Source: Zoogloea oleivorans (GTDB lineage: Bacteria; Pseudomonadota; Gammaproteobacteria; Burkholderiales; Rhodocyclaceae). Taken from it: a stretch of DNA of 64,000 nt. Where the stretch lies: positions 104,714 to 168,713 of the forward strand of contig JAOAUC010000037.1 in assembly GCA_030157785.1 (NCBI GenBank), given 5' to 3'. Both the position numbers and the translations under genes were made by a program. Shown in pieces: positions 53,902 to 61,088 of the stretch. Position 1 is the first letter of the stretch. Every line of letters begins with the position of its first letter. The notes below the pieces were generated by a model. The model did no database searches. It was not told the DNA's origin and saw only the letters and a program-made list of their open reading frames with translations.

Positions 53902-55797
53902 ATGTCTACGGTGCTTGCTTCAGGGCAGGAAAAACAGTCGCGCAAGGAAGTCTTGCCCGTTGCGTTGGCCGCAATGGGGGTTGTGTTCGGTGATATCGGC
54001 ACGAGCCCCTTGTATACGATGAAGGAAGTGTTCAGCGGATCCCATGCGGTTCCGGTTACGCCGGACAACGTGCTGGGGATTCTGTCCCTGGTCTTCTGGG
54101 CGCTGACAATCGTCGTTTCGCTGAAGTACATCATGTACATCATGCGGGCCGACAACCGGGGCGAGGGGGGCATCATGGCCCTGACTTCGCTGGCACTGCG
54201 CACCAACAAGTCGCCGCGCATGGGCGCCGCCATGGCCGCCCTCGGCCTGTTTGGGGCGGCGCTCTTCTACGGGGATGGTGTGATCACGCCGGCAATCTCC
54301 GTGCTCTCGGCCGTCGAGGGCCTCGAGGTGGTGACGCCGGCCTTCAAACCCTACGTGCTGCCGATTTCGCTGCTCGTGCTGACGGGCCTGTTCCTGATCC
54401 AGAGCAAGGGGACTGCCCAGGTCGGTGCGATCTTCGGCCCGGTCATGCTGTTCTGGTTCACGACGCTGGGTGCGCTGGGGGCCATGAACGTGATGCGTCA
54501 TCCGGATGTCCTGTGGGCGCTCAACCCGGCTTACGCCGTGGCGTTTTTTGCCAATAACCAGTGGCACGGCTTTCTGGCCCTGGGGGCCGTGGTGCTTGCC
54601 ATCACCGGTGGCGAGGCTCTCTATGCCGACATGGGGCATTTTGGACGCCGTCCGATCAAGCTGGCCTGGTTCGGCTATGTCTTTCCGGCGCTCTATCTCA
54701 ATTACCTGGGGCAGGGTGCGCTGATCCTCGACAACCCGCTGGCGGTCAAGAGCCCCTTCTATCTTCTCGTTCCCGAGCCCTTGCTGCTGCCCATGGTGGG
54801 CTTGTCCACGCTGGCCACCATCATTGCGTCGCAGGCGGTGATCTCCGGAGCCTTCTCGCTGACCAAGCAGGCCGTGCAACTCGGCTACTGTCCGCGCATC
54901 CACATCATTCATACGTCTGAAAAGGAAGTCGGGCAGATTTACGTGCCGAATGTGAACTGGATGCTGCTGGGGGCGGTGATCGCCTTGGTGATCGGCTTCC
55001 ATTCGTCGAGCGCCCTAGCCTCTGCCTACGGGATCGCAGTGACGCTGACGATGATGATCGACACGGTGCTGGCCTTCGTGGTTGTGCGGGCGCTGTGGCA
55101 ATGGACCCTGGGGCAGGCGATCCTTTTTCTGGCCTTGTTCTTCACGGTGGACTTTGCGTTTTTCGCGGCCAACAGCGTGAAAATTTTCGACGGTGGTTGG
55201 TTTCCGCTGGCCATGGGCTTGGCGGTGCACACCTTGCTGATGACGTGGAAGAAGGGTCGGGCTGCGCTTGCGGAGCGGATGCGGGTGGATACGATGCCGC
55301 TGGATATGTTCATCCAGTCGATGTTCCACGATCCGCCGATCCGCGTGCCGGGTATGGGGGTGTTCATGACGACGGCGCCTGATGGCGTGCCGCGGGCGCT
55401 CTTGCACAACCTGCTGCACAACAAGGTGCTGCATGCCCGCGTTGTTCTGGTGAATGTGGTTACCGAGGATATCCCCTACGTTCCGGATTCGGAGCGGGTC
55501 AGGGTCGAGGAGCTTGATTTTGGGTTTTACCGGGTCTTCGTCCGCTATGGGTTCAAGGACGACCCGGATATTCCGGCGGCACTGGGCATGTGCGAGGCGC
55601 AGGGGCTGCCGTTCGAGTTGATGGAAGCGTCGTTCTTCCTCGGGCGGGAAACGCTGATTCCCCGCGTTGGCTCGTCTTTGGGGGGATGGCGCGAGCGCTT
55701 GTTCATTCTGATGTTCAGGAATGCCCACAGCGCCGCCGAGTTTTTCTGCATTCCAGCCAATCGGGTTGTGGAGTTTGGTACTCAGATAGAACTGTGA
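53902..55797 (+). CDS. kup: Low-affinity potassium transporter Kup
   Basis: A 631-residue potassium/proton symporter of usual length. The conserved GDIGTSPLYTMKEVF is at about residues 31-45; FYGDGVITPAISVLSAVEGL, GGEALYADMGHFGRRPIKLA and NYLGQGALIL follow, all Kup hallmarks. About twelve membrane helices are followed by a cytosolic C-terminal part of about 170 residues. AGGAGA lies before the ATG. It sits alone, 206 bases after modD, with a 337-base gap behind. No regulatory element for potassium was recognised upstream. Confidence 0.96.
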   Translation: MSTVLASGQEKQSRKEVLPVALAAMGVVFGDIGTSPLYTMKEVFSGSHAVPVTPDNVLGILSLVFWALTIVVSLKYIMYIMRADNRGEGGIMALTSLALRTNKSPRMGAAMAALGLFGAALFYGDGVITPAISVLSAVEGLEVVTPAFKPYVLPISLLVLTGLFLIQSKGTAQVGAIFGPVMLFWFTTLGALGAMNVMRHPDVLWALNPAYAVAFFANNQWHGFLALGAVVLAITGGEALYADMGHFGRRPIKLAWFGYVFPALYLNYLGQGALILDNPLAVKSPFYLLVPEPLLLPMVGLSTLATIIASQAVISGAFSLTKQAVQLGYCPRIHIIHTSEKEVGQIYVPNVNWMLLGAVIALVIGFHSSSALASAYGIAVTLTMMIDTVLAFVVVRALWQWTLGQAILFLALFFTVDFAFFAANSVKIFDGGWFPLAMGLAVHTLLMTWKKGRAALAERMRVDTMPLDMFIQSMFHDPPIRVPGMGVFMTTAPDGVPRALLHNLLHNKVLHARVVLVNVVTEDIPYVPDSERVRVEELDFGFYRVFVRYGFKDDPDIPAALGMCEAQGLPFELMEASFFLGRETLIPRVGSSLGGWRERLFILMFRNAHSAAEFFCIPANRVVEFGTQIEL

Positions 55798-56134
55798 GGG
55801 GCCGACAGGCTTTGGCGGTTTCGGCAAGTCGGGTGCTGTTCGCCCGGCGGATTTTTCGGGCTTTGGCAGAAGTTTCCCGAAGCTTGTCACTTTATGTGCA
55901 ATGTAATTTTCCGTGTGACGGGCATCACGGCCGTGCAGGCTGGTTAGGGATATCGTTCGGTTGCACAGTTCTTCACGCATTTGGCAAATTTGCGGTGCAC
56001 AATTGGCATGACCCTCAAGCCATGTTCATAGATAATGTGTGGCGATTTTTTCGAAGTGCTGCAGTTGCTGCACCGCTTCCCCGGTTGATCTAATTTGCAT
56101 GGGCGGTCGCCTCAAAGGGCGATCGAGGCTCTGA
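55798..56134. other. Intergenic region ahead of the second exosortase-locus half
   Basis: A 337-base gap with no convincing ORF. It holds a 10-base palindrome CACGGCCGTG (55926-55935), overlapped on its left by a second, imperfect dyad (GTGA at about 55916 with TCAC at 55925), and about 60 bases downstream a sigma-54-like box. This is the layout of an enhancer-binding site plus -24/-12 promoter and may be where the PrsR regulator acts. A weak kup terminator (GCCCG/CGGGC at about 55833) is possible but not convincing. Confidence 0.5.
55993..56008 (+). promoter_or_regulatory. Candidate sigma-54 promoter of the PEP-CTERM operon
   Basis: The sequence CGGTGCACAATTGGCA keeps the invariant GG and GC twelve bases apart, but departs from the consensus in the -24 flank (GGTGC for GGCAC) and at -14 (TGGC for TTGC). 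It lies about 127 bases before the glycosyltransferase start. The presence of a sigma-54 activator (PrsR) downstream in the same run supports it; the match alone is weak. Confidence 0.4.
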
Positions 56135-57520
56135 ATGCTAAAACTCTTCAATCATTACGTTCCCTCCAACACGGTTCTGCAGCTGGTCTTTGACGCGATG
56201 CTGCTGTTCGTTGCGGTTGTGGTCGTATTTGTGCTTCAGTCACGAGTCGATGGCTCGCTCATCGTTGCGGTGATTCCTTCGGCCTTCGCATTTGCCGTGA
56301 CCATGATGATCCTCAACGGTGCGCTCGGCCTCTACCGGGTGAACTTCGGGGCCGACTTTCGCGAGACCGTGATGCGGGTCGGGATGTCCATCGTGTTGAG
56401 CGTTCCGGTGGCTTACGGTATTTTCCGCGTGCTTCCCTGGGGCGAGTTTGCCCACGAGGCGGCAGAACTAAATGTCATTGCCCTTCTGGGGTTTGTCGTT
56501 GCCGTACGTGGTTTCACGGTCCGGCGTGTGGGAGCAGGGGTTTTGGTCAAGCGAATCATGGTTATCGGGACGGGGGCGGATGCGGTTGCCGTTGAGCATG
56601 CCCTGTCCAATCCGGGCAATCCCAGTCTGCAGGTCGTAGGTTTTTACCCCGCGGGTGCCGGTGATGAAGTGAGGGTCGACCCGAAGCGGATTGTTCACTT
56701 CGACGGTAACCTGCTGAACGCCGCGAGCCATCTGCGGGTGAATGAAATCATCGTGGCCGTCAGGGAACGGCGGGGTGGTGTCATTCCTCTGCGCGAGTTG
56801 CTTGATTGCACGATGGCCGGTATCAAGGTGCTTGATCTGTCGAGCTTCTTCGAGCGGGTGCGCGGTCAGGTTCGCATCGACTCCCTGCGAGCCAGCTGGC
56901 TGATCTACGGTGAAGGCTTTCGGCAGGGTTGGGGGCGGACGGTGGTCAAGCGCATTTTCGATATCGTCGCATCCCTGATTCTTCTGATTCTCGCGACCCC
57001 GGTGATGGTGCTGGCGGCAATCCTGATTGTCATTGAAGATGGCGCCCCGGTTTTTTACCGACAGGAACGTGTTGGCCTCGGCGGACGGCTGTTCAAGGTC
57101 ACCAAGTTCCGGAGCATGCGTCGGGATGCCGAGCGTGATGGCAAGCCCCGTTGGGCATCTGCAAACGATGACCGCGTTACGCGCATCGGGCGTTTTATCC
57201 GCAAGGTGCGCATCGACGAGCTGCCGCAGTTGTTCAATGTGCTGAAGGGCGACATGAGTTTGGTTGGGCCCCGTCCCGAGCGGCCTTTCTTCGTCGATCA
57301 ACTGACGCGCGACATTCCGTTCTATGCTGTGCGCCATTGCGTCAAGCCGGGCGTGACCGGTTGGGCCCAGGTGCGTTATCAATACGGGTCGTCGGTAGAC
57401 GATGCGATCAACAAGCTGCAGTACGATCTTTACTACGTCAAGAATCACACGCTGTTCCTCGATACGGTGGTTTTGTTCGAGACAGTCAGGGTTGTGTTGA
57501 CCGGTGACGGCGCACACTGA
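56135..57520 (+). CDS. XrtA/PEP-CTERM system sugar-phosphate transferase (exopolysaccharide initiation)
   Basis: A 461-residue membrane protein of the polyprenyl glycosylphosphotransferase family, in the form found in exosortase A loci. Four N-terminal helices and a Rossmann-like middle (VKRIMVIGTGADAVAVEHAL) precede a fifth helix (IVASLILLILATPVMVLAAI). The catalytic C-domain shows VFYRQERVGLGGRLFKVTKF, RKVRIDELPQLFNVLKGDMS and VGPRPERPFFV. It would load the first sugar phosphate on undecaprenyl phosphate. A terminator follows 40 bases after the stop, so this gene may be expressed above the prsK-prsR-prsT genes behind it. Confidence 0.92.
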   Translation: MLKLFNHYVPSNTVLQLVFDAMLLFVAVVVVFVLQSRVDGSLIVAVIPSAFAFAVTMMILNGALGLYRVNFGADFRETVMRVGMSIVLSVPVAYGIFRVLPWGEFAHEAAELNVIALLGFVVAVRGFTVRRVGAGVLVKRIMVIGTGADAVAVEHALSNPGNPSLQVVGFYPAGAGDEVRVDPKRIVHFDGNLLNAASHLRVNEIIVAVRERRGGVIPLRELLDCTMAGIKVLDLSSFFERVRGQVRIDSLRASWLIYGEGFRQGWGRTVVKRIFDIVASLILLILATPVMVLAAILIVIEDGAPVFYRQERVGLGGRLFKVTKFRSMRRDAERDGKPRWASANDDRVTRIGRFIRKVRIDELPQLFNVLKGDMSLVGPRPERPFFVDQLTRDIPFYAVRHCVKPGVTGWAQVRYQYGSSVDDAINKLQYDLYYVKNHTLFLDTVVLFETVRVVLTGDGAH

Positions 57521-57559
57521 CCCTTTTCGGTAGCTCCCCGCAAGTGGGAGTGAGTCCAG

Positions 57560-57592
57560 ACGCTCCCGCCCTCTGCGGGGGCGTTTGTTTTT
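57560..57592 (+). terminator. Intrinsic terminator between the sugar transferase and prsK
   Basis: A 10-pair stem (57560-57569 with 57575-57584, one G-U pair), loop CCTCT, then TTGTTTTT. It lies only 13 bases before the prsK ATG. It should end or attenuate transcription from the upstream gene. Confidence 0.85.
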
Positions 57593-57605
57593 CCGCTGAG
57601 GTCTG

Positions 57606-59702
57606 ATGGAATTTATCCTTTCCCAAGTTTCGGTCTGGAGCTATGCGTTTGCCGCCGTTGTGCACGCGCTGTTCGGGCTCTATCTTGTCGTGGCATGGCG
57701 CAAGGGCGCGCGAGGCGGCCTTCTCATTGGTGCCAATGTAGCGAGTGCGCTTTGGGCCGGAATCAGTTGGGCGTTTGCAGTGTCGGGCTGGGTCTGGTTA
57801 TTTCAGCTGGCAAGTCTGTTCGACGTGCTGAGGCTGGCTGCATGGTTCGGTTTTCTCATCGCCCTGATTTCGCAGCCCTCGGCCGATGGCTCGAAGACAG
57901 CTCTTCCCAGTTGGCCGAAGCCCGGTGCCATGGCGGTGATAACGCTGAGTGCCGCGGGTGTGTTTTGCTTTACGCTGGGCTTTCCGGTGTATGGGACGCC
58001 CCTGCGGACTTGGGCTGCAACCTCGCTGCTTTCATCCGTCTTTGGGCTGGTTCTGCTCGAATTGCTCTATCGCTCGGTTCCGGAGCGCTCACGATGGGGG
58101 GTAAAGCCCCTTGCCCTGGCCCTCGGCGGGCTTTTTGCGTTTGATGTCTATCTATACGCAGACACGCTACTTTTCAGCCGTATTCACCCGGTGATCTGGA
58201 GCGTTCGCGGCTTTGCGCACACGCTGACGATCCCCCTGGTGGCGGTGTCTGCCTCCCGTAATCCCGAGTGGACTTTTCGGGTGTCGGTGTCCCGTCATGT
58301 CGTCTTTCATTCCACGGCGCTCGCCGGCTCCGGGCTTTATCTGCTGATCATCGCAGGGGCCGGCTATTACATGCGGTATTTTGGCGGAGCGTGGGGCGAG
58401 GCGCTGCAATTAGTGCTTGTTTTTGGCGGTGCGCTGTTGTTGAGTGTCATTGCACTGTCCGGGGCCTTTCGAGCCCGTTTGCGGGTGCTTCTTGCCAAGC
58501 ACTTCTTCGCCTATCGCTACGATTACCGGACGGAGTGGCTGGGTGTCACCCAAGCCCTTTCTGTGGCCGGTGACGGCCTGAGCCTTGGCGAGTCGGTGGT
58601 GAAGGCATTGGCCGACCTGGTCGAGAGTCCCGGCGGGGGGGTCTGGCTGAGGGATGCCAATGGCGGATACAGCCAGCAGGCTCGCCTGAACATGCCCCAC
58701 TACGGCATGCAGGAGCAGGAAAATTCCGAATTTTCCCGCTATTTGCTTGAGCGGGAATGGGTGGTCAATCTTGAGGAGTTGCGCGGCGGCCGTGCTTCTC
58801 CGAGCGAGTTCCCCTTGCCTGACTGGGTTTCGGGGCTTGCCGAAATGTGGTTGATTGTTCCCTTGATTTCGTCGGGTGTACTGGTTGGTTTCGTGGTGCT
58901 GCTGACGCCGCGCACGCCCGTGGACGTTAATTGGGAGGTGCTGGACCTGCTCAAGATGGCTGGCCGTCAGGCGGCGAGTTACTTTGCCCGGATGCAGGCT
59001 GCCGAGGCACTCCTTGAAGCACGCAAGTTCGATGCATTCAATCGCATGTCGGCATTCGTGGTGCATGACCTGAAAAACCTGGTTGCCCAACTATCCCTGA
59101 TGCTGCGTAACGCCGAACGTCACAAGGACAATCCGGAGTTCCAGGCGGACATGCTCGACACGATCCGGCATGTGGAGGAGCGGATGCGTGGCCTGATGGC
59201 ACAGCTGATGGAGAAAACGCCTATCAACCAGCGCAAACCGGTTCAGTTGAAGCCCTTGATCGAGCGCATCGTTCAGTCAAAGCGGATGTTTCACCCGATC
59301 CCCGTGTTTGTGGAGGGGGCACCGGATATTCCCGTACTTGCCCATGCCGAAAGGCTGGAACGTATCCTCGGGCATATCGTGCAAAATGCCCTCGACGCTA
59401 CTTCTGAGCATGGTAGTGTATCCATCGAGCTATCCCAGGAGCGTAACCAGGCGTGCATCACGGTTCAGGATACCGGGTCGGGCATGTCACCTGCGTTCGT
59501 TCGCGAGCAGCTTTTCAAGGCTTTTCAGACAACCAAGGCAAGTGGAATGGGTATTGGCGCCTATGAGGCGCAACAATATGTCCACGAACTGGGAGGGAGT
59601 TTGTCGGTGCAGAGTGAAGTGGGTTCAGGAACCCGCTTCGACATCAGGCTGCCGATCGCCGATTACTCCCGGAATGCCGGTAACGAAGCGGTAGCAAACT
59701 AG
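57606..59702 (+). CDS. prsK: XrtA/PEP-CTERM system histidine kinase PrsK
   Basis: A 698-residue sensor kinase. About eight or nine helices fill the first 290 residues; a GAF-like domain follows (about 310-460). The kinase core has the phospho-acceptor His487 in FVVHDLKNLVAQL, a variant box (HDLKN for HExRN) typical of this family, and an ATPase domain with VQDTGSGMSPAF and KASGMGIGAYEA. It is four bases upstream of prsR, its partner. The pair is known to control genes of PEP-CTERM/exopolysaccharide systems. A GAGG ribosome site precedes the ATG. The signal is unknown. Confidence 0.93.
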   Translation: MEFILSQVSVWSYAFAAVVHALFGLYLVVAWRKGARGGLLIGANVASALWAGISWAFAVSGWVWLFQLASLFDVLRLAAWFGFLIALISQPSADGSKTALPSWPKPGAMAVITLSAAGVFCFTLGFPVYGTPLRTWAATSLLSSVFGLVLLELLYRSVPERSRWGVKPLALALGGLFAFDVYLYADTLLFSRIHPVIWSVRGFAHTLTIPLVAVSASRNPEWTFRVSVSRHVVFHSTALAGSGLYLLIIAGAGYYMRYFGGAWGEALQLVLVFGGALLLSVIALSGAFRARLRVLLAKHFFAYRYDYRTEWLGVTQALSVAGDGLSLGESVVKALADLVESPGGGVWLRDANGGYSQQARLNMPHYGMQEQENSEFSRYLLEREWVVNLEELRGGRASPSEFPLPDWVSGLAEMWLIVPLISSGVLVGFVVLLTPRTPVDVNWEVLDLLKMAGRQAASYFARMQAAEALLEARKFDAFNRMSAFVVHDLKNLVAQLSLMLRNAERHKDNPEFQADMLDTIRHVEERMRGLMAQLMEKTPINQRKPVQLKPLIERIVQSKRMFHPIPVFVEGAPDIPVLAHAERLERILGHIVQNALDATSEHGSVSIELSQERNQACITVQDTGSGMSPAFVREQLFKAFQTTKASGMGIGAYEAQQYVHELGGSLSVQSEVGSGTRFDIRLPIADYSRNAGNEAVAN

Positions 59703-59706
59703 CCCT

Positions 59707-61077
59707 ATGAGTGAGAAACGCAGGACTTTGCTGATTGTCGAGGATGACCCTGCGCTGCAAAAGCAGATGCGCTGGGCCTTCGATCAGTACGAGACAGTAG
59801 TTGCGACCAACCGAGAAGAAGCGATTGCCCAGTTGAGGCGGTATGAGCCTGCTGTGGTCACGATGGATCTTGGTCTTCCGCCGGCGCCTGACGACGTTAC
59901 GGAGGGTTTTCGCCTGCTCGGCGAGATTCTGGCGCTGGCGCCCGATACCAAGGTTGTTGTTCTCACCGGGCAGCACGATCGGGAAAATGCCGTGCGCGCC
60001 GTCGGCATGGGCGCCTACGATTTTTTTGCCAAACCTTTCGAGCCCGAGCTCCTCGCCCTGACCCTGGATCGCGCATTGCGCCTCTATGATCTGCAGCAGG
60101 ACAACCGCAAGCTGAAGATACAGCAGGGCAGCGCCCTGTCCGGGGTCATTACCCGGGATGCGGGCATGTTGCGGGTATGTCGCCTGATCGAAAAGGTCGC
60201 CTCTGCCAATGTGACGGTGATGCTGCTTGGCGAGAGTGGAACGGGCAAGGAAGTGCTGGCCCGGGGGCTGCACGAGCTGTCGCCCCGTCGCAATGAGCGC
60301 TTTGTGGCGATCAACTGTGCGGCGATCCCCGAGAACCTTCTCGAGAGCGAGTTGTTCGGTTACGAGAAGGGGGCCTTCACGGGGGCCGTGAAACAAACAC
60401 TCGGCAAAATCGAGGTTGCCCACAAGGGGACGCTGTTCCTGGATGAAATCGGCGATCTGCCGATGCCCCTGCAGGCCAAGCTGCTGCGCTTCCTGCAGGA
60501 GCGTGTCATCGAACGGATTGGCGGGCGCGAGGAGATTCCGGTGGATGTGCGGATCATCTGCGCTACGCACCAGGACGTCAAAGGGCTTATCCAGGTCGGG
60601 CGTTTCCGCGAGGATCTCTATTACCGCCTCGCCGAGATTGTTGTCGATATTCCGGCTCTGCGTGACAGGGACGGGGACGCCGTGCTGCTGGCCCACGCCT
60701 TTGTGCAGCGTTTTGCCAACGACCATGGCCGGGGTTCCATGTCCCTGACCGACGATGCGGTACAGAGCATCGAGTCGCATCGCTGGCCGGGTAACATCCG
60801 GGAGCTCGAAAATGCGATCAAGCGAGCTGTCATCATGGCGGATGGAAACTGCATCACGGCTGACGATGTCGGCCTGAATGTCGACGCCGGGGAGGAGGAG
60901 CTTGAAGCCCTCAACTTGCGTGTCGTCCGCGAGGAAGCTGAGCGCCGCGCGGTAGTGAGGGTCATGGCCAGGGTTAATGGCAACGTGGCCCGGGCTGCCG
61001 AGGTGCTCGGCATCAGTCGCCCAACGCTTTACGATTTAATGAACCGATTCGGACTGAAGAAAGAGACTTCAACGTGA
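59707..61077 (+). CDS. prsR: PEP-CTERM-box response regulator PrsR (sigma-54 activator)
   Basis: A 456-residue NtrC-family activator. The receiver has Asp54 in VVTMDLGLPPAPDD, an unusually extended loop after the Asp. The AAA+ domain has Walker A GESGTGKE (174-181) and an intact GAFTGA loop (221-226). The C-terminal Fis-type helix-turn-helix reads VARAAEVLGISRPTLYDLMN. It is expected to bind upstream of sigma-54 promoters of PEP-CTERM protein and polysaccharide genes. It follows prsK by four bases and abuts prsT. Confidence 0.94.
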   Translation: MSEKRRTLLIVEDDPALQKQMRWAFDQYETVVATNREEAIAQLRRYEPAVVTMDLGLPPAPDDVTEGFRLLGEILALAPDTKVVVLTGQHDRENAVRAVGMGAYDFFAKPFEPELLALTLDRALRLYDLQQDNRKLKIQQGSALSGVITRDAGMLRVCRLIEKVASANVTVMLLGESGTGKEVLARGLHELSPRRNERFVAINCAAIPENLLESELFGYEKGAFTGAVKQTLGKIEVAHKGTLFLDEIGDLPMPLQAKLLRFLQERVIERIGGREEIPVDVRIICATHQDVKGLIQVGRFREDLYYRLAEIVVDIPALRDRDGDAVLLAHAFVQRFANDHGRGSMSLTDDAVQSIESHRWPGNIRELENAIKRAVIMADGNCITADDVGLNVDAGEEELEALNLRVVREEAERRAVVRVMARVNGNVARAAEVLGISRPTLYDLMNRFGLKKETST

Positions 61078-61088
61078 TTCAAGGATCC

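Noticed and set aside
55825..55845. A possible kup terminator hairpin (GCCCG/CGGGC)
   Set aside because: Only a five-base stem with a ten-base loop and no following T-run.
55868..55890. A second sigma-54-like box (TGTCACTTTATGTGCA)
   Set aside because: The invariant GG at -24 reads GT, so it was passed over for the site at 55993-56008.
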